DNA from: Plasmodium relictum
Taxonomy: Eukaryota > Apicomplexa > Aconoidasida > Haemosporida > Plasmodiidae
Direction: 5' to 3'
NCBI RefSeq assembly: GCF_900005765.1
Contig: NC_041689.1
Coordinates: forward strand, 1-64,000
Length of the DNA: 64,000 nucleotides
In this document: in pieces, positions 13,701-27,400 of the stretch
Layout of the letters: every line of letters begins with the position of its first letter
How positions within the stretch are numbered: position 1 is the first letter of the stretch
The notes under the pieces: model-generated
What the model was told of the DNA's origin: nothing
Database searches by the model: none
The model's input: the letters and a program-made list of their open reading frames with translations, nothing else
Program-made: the position numbers and the translations under genes

Positions 13701-16700
13701 ACGAATATAAATTTATTGAATATCCTCAAAAAAAAAGTAACTTAAATATAATAGAAGGATCATTTCAAGAAAAAAGTATATATGATTCAATTAACAAAAC
13801 AAAAAAGTATGATTTCAAAGTGCATGCTGAAGTTTTAGCTAAAATGTCTTTAAAGTTACTATTATTTATAATTAAAAAAACAAATGAATTTTTTTTTAAA
13901 GAAAAAGATAAATCAAATATAAATTCAACGAAAATAGATGTAAATTTAGGTAATATAAATTATCAGATTAATAGCAATACCAATAAAAATACAAATGAAT
14001 TATTAAATTGTAACCAAGAGAATATTACAAATGATAATTTAATTATGAATACTGTAAATATTAAAAAATCAGAAGATACCCTAAATGATAATTCAGGTAA
14101 AAGAGATGTAAGCCCTTTAACAAATAAAAATGATATAGAAAAAAAGGATGATTTTTCAGTCTTTGTTAATTTTATTCATTTAATTGAACCATTGCTTGTT
14201 TACTGCTATTGTTATGGTAAAGGAGACGTATTTATTTTATCTTCCAAATGTATTAAAAATATAAAAGGAAAAAAATTTGCCGATTTTAGAAATTTTGGCA
14301 AATTAGTTATTTTGTCTTCCATTGATATATTAAAAAATATTCCTAATTATTATAGTAAAGAATTTGATAAACTTATTTTATCATGTATTGATACCTTGAT
14401 ATATTTAATAAAAAATAATAATAAAAATGATATTATGTCTTGGCTAAATTCGGTTGTTTCAAATGATACTTATAATAATTCTAATAATAATATTCCGAAT
14501 AATAAGAGAAAAATAGAAAAAAGTAATATGAATAAAGTAAAAAATCTTAAACGACAAAAGAAATTGAATTATTTGTTAGATGAAAATACATTTTCTACAT
14601 ATTATAATGATAATGATGATGATGAATTACACGAAGAATATGCATACTCCTTAAGATATTGTTTAATAAATCAAATATCATTACTTCTTGAAAGTAAAAA
14701 TCATATATGGGAACTGTTAGTATTATTCAAAAATTGCATATTACGGGAAGACATTAATAATATTATTAAGGATGGGGTTATTTTTTTAAAAATAAATAGT
14801 TGCATAGATCAAATTTTTACAATAATGATTGAAGAATCGCATAACTTGAAATTATCTTTTCTATGTGGTCAGATTTATATTGATTTTTTGATGAGATTTC
14901 CTTTGTCAAAAAAAGAAAAAAGGAAAAAGTTTTTTGTCATATTAAACAACTTAAATGATGAAAATGAAGATTCTAGGATTGCTATTTTAAATAGCATATA
15001 TATTTTTTTAAATAGATCTAATTCAAAATTACTAAAAGAAGAATTTTACTTCACTACTTTTGCTAGTCTTTTAACTAATTTTTCAAATGAAAGTGATTCA
15101 AAATGCAAAAAAATGTATGTGTTCTTAATATCATTATTATTTCAACAAGTAAATGATTTAAATTATGTTTTTAATTCCTATAAAATTTTAAAAGATAATT
15201 TATCCTTTAATACAAAAGCTTCTTTTGCATATACTTACTTATACTTATTACCTGTATTTACATCTTTTTTTTATAAAAAAATTCCTAGTTATCATAAAAT
15301 AATTTTAAATGAAATTTCTTCAAGAAAAAATGAACAAAATATTTCAAAGAATTATCAAAAGGATATAAAAGATAAGATTACTCAAATTTGTTTAGGGGAA
15401 AAAAATTGTAAAAAATATATTGAAGAAAATGGAAAAGTATTTTTACAAGAGGATTCAAAAAATTGTTTTGACATTATTCGTAATCATTTTGTATGTGAAT
15501 TACTTAATTATTGCAATAATAAAAATAAGAAAAATAATTTGAATGAAGAAAAAAAAAAAAAAAAGAATCCCAACAAAAATGAACTGGATTTAGTACAAGA
15601 TAAGATTACTTTTATGCATAATCAATTAGAAGACTTATTTTTGTTATTAATGACTCATTTAATGAATAAATACTTTTTAAATATAAAAACTATCATGCAA
15701 GAAGATAAAAACATAATTAACATATTTACTTCTATTGAAAATATTACATATTTCTGTAATAATTATGATATGTATACAGAAATGGATAAAGATATAGTGT
15801 ATTTATTTTATAAATCATTAGAACAAATTTTTTTTTATTTGGATATTCATTTAATAGAAAAATTATTACCTGAAAAATATGTTCATGAAAAATATAAATC
15901 ATTTTTCTTTAAAATTAATCAAATAACTTATTCTGAGGAAAACAGTATAAATAGAAATATATGTACTGAAAAAATTTCTGAAAAAGATAATATAATACAT
16001 AACGAAAAGGTTAACGAAAACAACAAATTAATAAGTAGTAATAAAAATTATGAAAAGCTGATTATATATTTTTTATATTTCTGGACATTAATATTTGAAA
16101 ATGGACTTTTTAATAAAAATCCTTATATACAAATAATCTCAATAAAAATAGTTTTGAATTATATTAATAAGAAAATGAAATTTACATTTTTCCCATTATT
16201 ATTAGTTAAATTATTTTCATCCCCCAAATTTATTATTAATATAATTATTAAAAAACTTTTATCTCTACTTTTAAATTCATATTTTCTGGAACATTTTTAT
16301 ATATATTATAAGGAAGTGAGTTTCTTACTTTCAGAAATATGCAAAATTTTAATTTATTTTCCTTGGATAACTAATGGATATGAGGAAAATCAGAATGAAA
16401 AAGATAATAAATGTTTTATTCACAATGATATAAAATTTTGTCATTCTATAAAATTAAGCAGCGAAGTAAATAGTACTGAGTTATTAGATTATCAAGGGAA
16501 AAACTGTATTGAAAATAATTTACTAAAGACTTCCTTATTACAAGACGATAACATTTCTTCAAAGATAGAAAATAAGGAATTATACAATTCAAGTGATGAT
16601 GAAGAATATAGAAAAGTTAACATAATTTTACAAAATGAAGAAAATACAAAAGCAATAACTAATATATGTGATTACCAAAAAAATCAAAATATTATTGTAG

Positions 16701-17265
16701 AAAATATTAAAATAACTAAGGAAATCTTATCATATAGCAAATTTTTTTTAATTATTGTTACATTATCACGAGCAATAAACCTGCATTTAAAGAATAAAAA
16801 AAAAGCATTTACAAGAATATTAACTATTTTAAATACTTATAAAAATATAATTAGTGATTTTCCTGAGGAATTGTGGAATTCTGAAAATGGAATAATTAAT
16901 AATGTTATCATGCCGTTATATAAAATAGCATCTATATCTAAAAAAAAGTACGTATCTATATATGTATAATAAAATATATTTTAAAAATTATTAGGCTTTT
17001 TTTTTTTTTAAATGCACTATTAAAGTTTTTCTTCTTTCAAATTTTGATTGTATTTTACTTGTTTTAAAATTTTATTTTTTTATTTTTATAGAGATTTTGT
17101 GGAAAATGAAAATATTTTTCAAGACAATACATATAAAAAATTTTTATATTTATCAAGTTTTTCGTGGGATATTATTTCACTATTAGAGAAAAAATTACAA
17201 AATAAGGGTGATGTTTTTAATAAAGCTTTCATTCAAATTAGACAAGTAATAATAGTATATATATA

Positions 17266-17296
<31 letters not shown>

Positions 17297-17612
17297 TTAA
17301 AAAATAGTAAAAAAATTGTATTACAAAAATGTCTATAAATATCTTTTTTAAATTTTTATATAGAAAGAAAAAATAATTTTTATATATATTTATAATGCTC
17401 AAATAAATAAAAAGATCAGTATAAATTTGTTTAATGCATGCACACATTTTTTTTTTTTTTTTTTTTTGTAGAGAATAAATAGAATTAGATTTATTAGGAA
17501 AAAAATGAAAAATATATTAGCTATAAAAAATCCCCAATTATATACATTACGTAAATTAAAAAAAAGGGAGAAATTAAAACTGGAAAAAAAGAAAAGAAAA
17601 ATGAACTTATAG
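4740..17612 (+). CDS. UTP20: UTP20-like U3 snoRNP (small-subunit processome) protein, 4 exons, 4123 aa
   Basis: Predicted structure is join(4740..4935, 5067..16947, 17092..17245, 17472..17612). Junction phases agree at each step (1, 2, 0). UTP20 is a very long HEAT-repeat protein of the 90S pre-ribosome, needed for 18S rRNA processing in the nucleolus. Exon 1 carries the UTP20-type N-terminal motif (HFISFYDRIKEINEKEKL). Near residue 206 lies IKIFIADSFSYLLRKL, which matches the conserved AESF..L.RK helix at the start of the DRIM domain. Around residues 2655-2705 IRSESKKTLCFISMYLG and KQMSDYLTKGYHIPIFLCTV match the most conserved C-terminal HEAT region. The last small exon gives the basic tail (KNPQLYTLRKLKKREKLKLE) that ends this family. 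The protein is much longer than the ~2500-2800 aa of yeast and human UTP20; the excess is Asn/Lys/Glu-rich insertions. The intron at 4936-5066 decides the true start, because the large exon has no upstream ATG. Confidence 0.85.
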
Positions 17613-18461
17613 AATTAGTCTACTTTTTTTTGTAACAAAAAAATTACCTTTATTTTTTGTCTTAATTTCAACAAGAATGTAACTAAAAAATATATATAAT
17701 TAAAACAATTTTTTTTTTAACTGAATTACATTTGTTTAAATAAAATTATTTATAGACTAAAAAAAAAATGTTTTTCTTTTTTTTTTTTTTTTTTAAATTT
17801 TTATCATATTTCATAATGTACAAAAAAAAAAAAAAAAAATTCGTGCTAATATGTTTCGTCTTATTCTAAAATGTAGAGTTTTTATCTTTTGATTATATAA
17901 AGAAGAAAGTCACATTATTAAATTTAATATTTGGGTTAAAAAAAAAAAAAAGAATATATTATTAATGATGTATAACTATTTTTGCATCTAAAAAATGTAA
18001 ATTTTTTATTTGTCTTAAAAATGTTCTTAAATGCACCAAATAAAAAGATATAAATAGATAATTATATAATAAAATATATATCTATTTATATTGGAACAAC
18101 AGTAATAAAGTTATATCAATTTTTTTTTTTTTTTTTTGAATATAAAAAAGTATATATATTTGTTATATATTTAACTACTAAATTTTTTCTTTTTTTTAAA
18201 ACCAGTCTATGTTTTTTTTTATTTTTTTTTTTAAATATACTTACATTTATCAAAAAAAAATAAAGGAAAAAAAGAACGCGGAAATTATTTGGAGTTGTAT
18301 TATGTTTTTGAAAATAAAAAAAATATAAAGATGAAAAAAAAAATTTACAATAATATTTTTTTTGTTTTTTATTTTGAATGGAATAATTTCAAACTTCTCT
18401 AAAACGAAATCATTTATTGATATTTTTAAATTCAATTATTTAATGTATGTTGTGATGAATC
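17613..18461. other. Intergenic between UTP20 and CRMP genes
   Basis: These ~850 bp hold many A and T homopolymers (for example near 17822-17840, 18120-18137 and 18217-18232) and no convincing gene. A short less A/T-rich patch lies at about 18268-18300, within the presumed 5' UTR or promoter of the CRMP gene. The minus-strand open frame over 18250-18435 is low-complexity and I regard it as chance. Confidence 0.7.
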
Positions 18462-21400
18462 ATGGAAATAAAAAAGAGTATTTTATTTATTTTTTTAGTA
18501 TATGTCTTTAATACTATTAAAAAAGAAGAAAATTTAATAAATAGATATATGAATAATAGTATCAATTATAAATTAAATAGAGTAAATGATTTTTCTCAAA
18601 ATTATACAAATAAAAAGGAATGCTTTCTAATAGACAGAAATTTAATTAATTTAAGTACTTTCTTTTTTGATAAATGCATTAAAGTTTTTTTTTTGAGAAA
18701 TTGCCATAATGGTGAAAGGTAAAGTATTTCTTTTATTTTATAAATACTTTTAATCATAAAATATATAGTAAATGATGTATTTATCAATATATAAATTTGT
18801 TAACATATTTATATAAAAATATTATAGTTATTTACTAATTTAGTTAAATTTTATTTAATTGCATAATATTTTAAATTATGAATATAAAATAATTCAAGTA
18901 TTTTATTTTTTTTTATAATTTTCTATTACTTCTTTTAGATATAATACACTAAATTTAGTTCAAGAAAAAATACTAGTCCAGATAAATTTGAACAACAAAT
19001 ATCTTTTGCAGAAAAAAAGATTTAAAAGTAGTTATAGACAAAAATTAGTTTCATTATATCTTAATTTTATCCACATTGTGATTATTACAGTTTGTAAAAT
19101 AAAAAAGGTACAATATAAAAGATTTTTTTTTTTTTTAAATATTTATTAAAGAGATTAATAGTATATTTAAGTTTTATTCTATTTATATGAACATTATATA
19201 TATATATATATATTTTTAATGTATAATCAAAAAATATATTTTTAATGCTTTATGTGCAATGTATAATTCATAATCTTATTATAATATTTAATTTTTAAAA
19301 AAAATATTTATATGAACTATTATTTTTCAGGAAAATAGTGGGATAGATGGATATATATTATGCCATAAAAATAATAAAAATAATATTCGTCTTTTGAAAA
19401 AAATAAATAAAAATGAAGAAAAAAATATCATTTTAAAAATTACGGAGCCATATTATACTAAAATAAGTATATTTTTGATCCTTTATAAAAAAATAGTAAA
19501 TATTTTTTTTTCAAAAATTCTATTTATTTCTAGAGAATATTTAATTTTTAAAATAAGAAAACATATTGTTAAAAATCATTTATTTATTCTAAAAAAGAAA
19601 AAGCAAAGATACCTTAATGAAGTAAGAAGTTTAGAAAGAAATTCAATAGAAGATAATAACATTAATATAGAAATAAGAAAAAATAAAGCAGAAGATAGTA
19701 GTAGGAAAAAAGAGAATGCTAAAAAAATTAATGTAAATGTAAGCATAAATCAAGATATCAATGGAAACAATGCTATATTAAATAAATTTCCTCTTTTACA
19801 TAAAAGTATATTACAAAATAGAAATAGAAGTTTGTATAGCACATTTAATAAAAATGAAATGTATTTAAATTTTAGGGATGAATATTCTTATCCATATTTT
19901 GCACATAGTCAAGAATTTATAAGAAGTGAAAAATCACCGACATCTTTAAGATTAAGAGGTAATTGGTTAATGAATTACCTAGAAGACGAAATAATTATAT
20001 ATGACTCATTTGAGACATGCGGAGGAAGAATTATTGCTAATGTTAAAATAAAGATAAAAGAAGAATTTTATATTTTAACTCATACTTTTACACCTAATGA
20101 AAAAGGAGTATTCCTTATTTGTGTTATAACGGGTATATTATTCCCTATCGGTTCACTAAAAGTTCAAAAGCAAATAATTGATGAATTTGATTCCATACTT
20201 AATAAAAATTTGATAATTAAATTTAATTGTAATCACGATAATAAATCTACCATAGTTGCTACGAAAGATACGATAAAAATTATTGAAATTTTTGATAAAG
20301 GGGTTATATCAAATTCATCAGAAGTTATAGGTTCATTATCATCCATAAAAAAAGAGAACTTTAATTTTTTAGGATGCTCAACAAATGGTAAATATATTTC
20401 TATTTTAGAAAAAGATTTAGTTATTATTATTAATAAAAACAAAGCAGTAGTGGAAGAGCTAATCTCTCATCATTTAAGTAACCCAGTTGATATATTTTTA
20501 GATAAACACACTATTTACATCTCAGATGCAGATAGAAAAAATATTTTTCCGTATATTTCAAATTTTCTGATTAAACAATATTATGATATTTTTTCATTAG
20601 AGGAAATAGATGAAATAACGAAATTACTTTTAGAGAAAAATAATAACGGTCCAAATATTAAAATTAATGAACTGGAAGATGATGATGACCAGTTAGATGA
20701 TAAAAAAGAAAAGTATGTTCCTCATCAACTAAAAGAAGAAGAAAAATATGATTTTGAAAATATGGATGAAAATCAAAATTCTATAGGAAACATTTTCATT
20801 CAAATGAAAAAAACATTTATATTAGAATATATAAAAAATGGGGAAAATTATCTTATGAGTGATGTAAATGAATTGAATAATGTGATTAATGTAAATCCTG
20901 AAAAGGGAGATCTAAAGGGTTTAATTGATGAACTTGTAACTTTAGTTTATCCTGCAGGCGTTGTTGTAATAGAAGACAAAATTTATTTTGTAGACACAGG
21001 TTTACATATGCTATTCTGCTTTTGCTTAATAAAAAAAAAAATTATACAAACATTTGGATATTATAACATTCCAGTAAAAAATAAAAATGGCTTAGATAAA
21101 CCTTACTCCCTATCCCTTTTTGAAACTAATCATGGAAAGAAAAATCTTTTGTTTTTAAGTGAATTATCAAGTTCAAGAGTATTAATTTTTGAGACATTTC
21201 CAGTTATTAAATTATATTTAACATATAATAATATAGTTTTTGACATAATAACTTCGGTTTTAACGACTCCATATTATTTAATAGTATGTGGATTAAAATA
21301 TAATAGCGAAAATTATAAAAGTTACATAACATTTGTTAGAATAGATGAATTGTCCGATATTGAAATAGAATATGATGAATTTCCTCATGTTTTTAAAAAT

Positions 21401-24400
21401 GGGGGATTATTTTATACGACACCTTTAATAAAAAGTGATAATATTAAAAAATTCGTAATGAAAGAATATGAACATGATACAAAAACAGAGATAAAAACAG
21501 GATTAACTATTGATAGAAGAACTGGAGTTATAAGTGGTAGAATTACAGTTTCTGCATGGTTTGATATTAGATTAATAGTATATGATTTTTTTAAATATAA
21601 AGTTTTAACTTTTTCAAATTCTGTATCTACATGCCCTAAGGGCCATTACTTTATAGTGAAGACTTGTGAGCCATGCCCTGTAGGATTTTATTCTACTTAC
21701 TCCAATATACTTAATTGTACAGCTTGTGGTAGTTACAAAGCCAATTCTACGACATTTCATAGTGGAACTATTTCAAAGCATGAATGCTTATGCAAACCTG
21801 GTTATTACTTAAAAGAGGGTAAATGCCAAAAATGTCCTCGAGGTTTTTATAAAGATCAGATAGGGGATTTTAGGTGTCAATCTACATGTAATAATAATCA
21901 AATGAGTACAGTTGAAGGAGCATCAAGCTACAAGAAATTAAAATGTTTTTGTAAAGATGGATATTACACAGATAATAAATCGAAATGCGTCCCTTGCCCC
22001 TTACATAATTATTGTCTATATAATCCATTTGCTAAAAATAAGGCTGATGTTATACCTTGTAAAAAAAATAGGTTAACCATTAATAGAGGAGCAGATTCAC
22101 CTAAACAATGTTTTTGTGCACCAGGTTATTTTTATGATTATAATTCAAGGGATTGTCAAATGTGTGACTTCAAAGATTACAAAGCACAAATTTCCAATGA
22201 TCCATGCAAACCATTTAAAACTTCATCTACTTCCACACAAGAAATTTTAATTAATGAAAATTATGTTGAGCATTCTAATATAAAGATACGTAATACAAGT
22301 AGCTTAATTTTTTCACCAAAAAAAGGCTCTACATCTTTACATGATGCATACCTTTGTGAAACTGGATATTTTTATAGCATGAATAAATCCATTTGTTCCA
22401 TATGTAGGTATAATAACTATTGTGAAGGGTTAGATCGTCAAATTATGCCATGCCCTCAAAATTCGATAACAGTAAAATTAAAAAGTTCCAATGCTTTAGA
22501 TTGCTTATGTAAAAAGGGATATGGAAGAATAATTATTAACAAATTAAAATCATTTACTATTTCTTGTGTCTTATGCCCTTACGATACTTTTCAACCTCAT
22601 AATTCATCTGGAGAATGCATCCCTTGTCCCCCTTATACTTTTACGAAATCTGTGGGATCAACTTCTATTACCGATTGCTTGCCTAAAAGGGGATACTATA
22701 ATTTATATTTTGAGTATATTTATTACTATTCGAAGGAAAAATTAATGCAAAACAATACTCATTTTTTACAACAATTCCATCTTTATTTAAATGATAAATA
22801 CAGAAAAAATAATAAAAGAGTAGGAAAAATAAAGAATAGCAATAATTATGAGAAGTATTATGAAAATAGAAATGATAATGATAGTAACAAAATATATTAT
22901 AGTCATAATAATAAAAATTATAATAACAAAAAACATTATTACAATATAATGGGAACGTATAATGAAAGAGGAAAATATGATTCTAATAAAAAATATTTTT
23001 CAAAAAATTTGATTTACAACAGTTATAAAAAAAAGAAGTTTTTAAATAAGAATATTAATAAAAGCAAATATATTGATATAGAAAAAAATAAAAACAAAAT
23101 AAGTTTTCCAAAAATAAATAATAGAATACGCAACTTGAAAGGGCTATATAGTAATGTGTTTCACACAAATTATCTGAAAAATATGCTCTTAATGGATAGA
23201 TACAAGGGTTATCAATTCCTTGAGAAAAATGGTGATATTTTTTTCTTTGATGATAAACAAGAATATGAAGATGATATTTTTGATATTGAAAAACAAAAGA
23301 ATATGTTAATAATAAAAAACATTTTCGATAAAAGACAGAAAAGAATCAGTTCTTCAAGGATGACAAGACAGTTAGTGAGCAATTCAAATAATTTAAATAA
23401 AAAAAATGGTAGATACAAAAAATATGGATATAAAGAATTATATACATTAAAACATAAAATTTTAGCAAATGATGTCAATATAATTTCGGAAAAAAAGGAA
23501 GATATACTAAAAATAATAAAAATAAGGGAGGAAAATTATTCTATAAATACTTTGAAGGGTATAGTTTATGAATGCTATGAAAGCAAAAAGAGAATGATAG
23601 TAAGAAGAAATGTATATATATCTACAATTCCTGAAATAGATTTTATAGATTGCTTAAATGTATGTATATCAAATATGTATTGCACAGGCATAGAAATGGA
23701 TAAAACAATTGATAAAGGTAAAATAGACTTATCTTTTATGTTATATAAAATATCAGGAAAAGAAATGATTTCTTTTTATAAATGTAATTTATATTTTTAT
23801 GAGGAACTTAAAACATATTATGCAGGTAAAAACTTAAAAGAAATAACAAATATAATTGAATATGATGATACAGATAAAATAGTGAGTTGTATAGTAGGAA
23901 AGAATAAAATGCTTAAATTGTGGAAAATATATACTTTTGATATATGTCCAAATAATTATAATTGTGTAGAGGAATCATTTGAAAGGAGCAAATGTCCTAG
24001 TAATTCTTTAAAAAAAAATTACAAAGGAACAATAGAGAAATGTTTATGCTTACCTGGATTTTATTTTAAAAAAGATTTAAATTTGTGCGTACCTTGCGAA
24101 AAAGGAACTTACAAAAATACTACATCTAATGATGAATGCGTGAAATGTCCTGTTAATTTTACTACATCTGCTGAAGGTTCTAATTCAATTTATGATTGTA
24201 CTTGTAGGGAGGGATATTATTTTACTGGTAGTAATAATATTGAATTAATAGATATAAAAAATGAAAAAGATGTGTATATAAAAAAGAAAATTCAGAAAAA
24301 TAATTTAAAATTAATTCAGCAAAACGGCATACAAGATAGAGAAACTAATATGAGAGAGCAAAAATCAAAAGAAAGAAAGAAAAAATTTTTAATAAAAAAA

Positions 24401-27400
24401 GATAGTGTTTTAGACTACATGAAATACATGAAAATAGAAAATGTTATTCGTGAACAAAAAAATGAGCAAAAAATGAATAAAAAAAATATAACTTTCATTC
24501 AAGAAAAAAATATATATTTAAATGATTCACCTCCAAATTATATGAAAATAAAAAAACATTCTAGAAAACATAATAGTCATTTATATTTAAAAAATGATAA
24601 TTCTGATGAGTATAATAAATATATGCGCAAACTAAAATGCTTAAAATGCCCCAAGAAAATGTTTTGCCCAGGCTTGTGGCTGGAAAAATTTGAAAAAGAA
24701 ATTCATCATCCTCCAATATTTTGTCCTGAAGGATCTTATATTCCTGAAACTACTTTGGAATCGACGGATATTCATAAATGTTTGTGTGGAAAAGGATATG
24801 GATTAAATTTAGAAAATAAAAAAAAAACATGTGTAAAGTGCGAGGCAAGATATTATAAAGATGTAATAGATAATTCCTTATGTGCTGGTTTATGCATGGA
24901 ATTTGCTACTTCCTTTGAAGGTTCTGTTAGTAAAAAACAGTGTTTTTGTACAGAAGGAAAATATATGATTAGAGATTCTTCAAAGGAAATGAAATGTATA
25001 AATTGCTCTGATGGTTCAGTATGCATTGGTGGCTTTAAATTAAAATCATTAAAAAAATTAATTAAAAATCAATATTACACTGATTTATGTATTTATGATC
25101 ATGCTATACCATTTCCTAAGAAAGGATATTTTGCTACTTTTCAAATAAAACATAAAGATTTTCTATGGATTCCCTTGAATTCTCTTAATCTTGAAATAAA
25201 TAATCATGAAAAAACGGATATAATAATTAATGAAAAAATAATGAAGGATTTATTTTATGAAAAGTTAAATTATATTACCTTAGAACCAAATATCAATATA
25301 AATGAAAATTCTAAAATAGAAATTAGCTCTAGTAGAAATAAGTTAAACTATTTAAAAGAGGGTAAGGTGCAGCATCGTATTGAAACACCTATTTTAGTTA
25401 CTGAAAAACTAGAAAAAATAAAATATAAAAATAAGTATTTGACTATAGATAGAGTCCCTGATATTCACCTATGTCCAATTACAAAAAGATGTGTTGGAGG
25501 AGTTAATAATTTATGTTATGAAGGATCAGAAGGATATTTATGTAATAACTGTTCAAATAATTATGACGTTATTTATTTTAGATCTCAATGTTTTAAGTGT
25601 AAAGGAACAAAAACAGAATTACTATATTTCTTAATTCGTAAAATATTTTTTTACGTTTTAATCTTGCTACTAGTATATTTGAATTATTTCTGTTATTTAA
25701 AAAAGAATTATGTACTTATAGGAATATTAAAAATATGGTATTTTTTTATTATATGTTTTTTACCATACGGATTTATACTGGAACCTATCTCTAATTCTCT
25801 TAAAAATTATATATTATATTTTCAAATTTTGATTAATTTACCTCTACGGTTTATTGGTCATTATTTTAAACTAAATTGTTTTTTCAATTCTTACAATGGC
25901 GAAAAGTATATTTTTATATGGTATATTCAAAGATTTGTAAAAATTACAGAACCTATAATTGATTGTATTATTTTAACTTTCATCGTTTTTTTGATATATA
26001 TTATTTATACGTCTTGGAATTATAAAAAAATAAATATAGTTCAGAAAGTTATTAAAAAACAAGTAAACAACATGCATAAGAATCCTTATTACATGCATGT
26101 ATCTGATTTTTATTATCATTATTATCAAAGACAAATAGTTGATACTATAAAAAATAAAAATAAAAATGTAACCTTTAAAGAATGGGAAAAAAGTTATTTT
26201 GTTGATGAATATTCATCGGATGAAGATACTCCTACGTATTTTAATAAAGGGGAAATTATTAATAATGAAAAAGGAAAAGAAATACAAAAACGAAAAAACA
26301 AAACAGTGGATACTTCTGATTACACCGGTATTACAGATAAAAATATGTTGTCTAGTTTTGAGAGTTTTTCATATAATAAAAGCTTATTAGAGGAAAAGAA
26401 ATCTTCTAGTTATGAAAATATATATAATTTTAATGATAACTTGCTTAAAAATGAACTACCTAATTATTCCGTAAAAGAAAATATTGCAAAAGACAAATAT
26501 TGGACATATATATGCCTACTAAACATCTATAATATCAGGGCTTTAGGATTATTTCGCTATATACATCCTTATAATATTAGTATATATAATAAAATAAAGG
26601 GAATTTTTTCAGATTTAACATCGGTGTACATAGCTGTTTTATATATTTACTTCCCTTTTATACTTATTAATTTATTAGAACTTGTATGGTGCCAACAAAT
26701 CCAGTACAAAAAAAGAAATCCTATATTTGTTTTATATCACATGCCTTCACAAGTTTGCAATTTTCAGAATAGATTATTTTTATCTGGGGTAATTTTTTCT
26801 TTTTTTTTTTTCTGCGGATATATAATTTTATTTATAACTTACAATTACAGTACTATGAGAAATTTTAAAGTTTCAGGCTCATACTCAAATCAATTAAAAA
26901 GTTATTTTTTATTTAATGGACATAATTATCAAAATAGATGTTGGGAATTTATTAATATAATAAAAATATTTTTTGTCATGGTTTCCTTTATTTGCCAGCT
27001 ATATACAAAAAGAGATAATAACTCTAAATATTTTATTTGTTGTTGTATAGTTTTTATTTTAACAACAGATATTACTTTAATTTTATTATATTCTCCTTAT
27101 GATAAAAGATCTAACAATGTATTGCATAAATTAGGTCTATCTTCCTCTTTTTCTATCCTCATATCTTACTTAACTCTACAGTTTAGTTTCTTTTTTAACT
27201 TCGCTATAATAAATATATTACCAATCCTATTATTTGCTTATTTTCATATTTATACTATAAATAAAATTATACTAGAATTTGCAATACATGAAAACATTTT
27301 AAAAAGTCAAGAAATCACAGAAAATATGGAAAGAACAAATTCAGAAGATTTACTAAATGAAAACAACTTTTTCTTTTCTAAACAAAAGAACAATGAAAGT

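Noticed and set aside
17238-17447. 69-codon minus-strand frame near the UTP20 3' exons.
   Set aside because: It overlaps the UTP20 intron between exons 3 and 4, and its product is TA-repeat-like.
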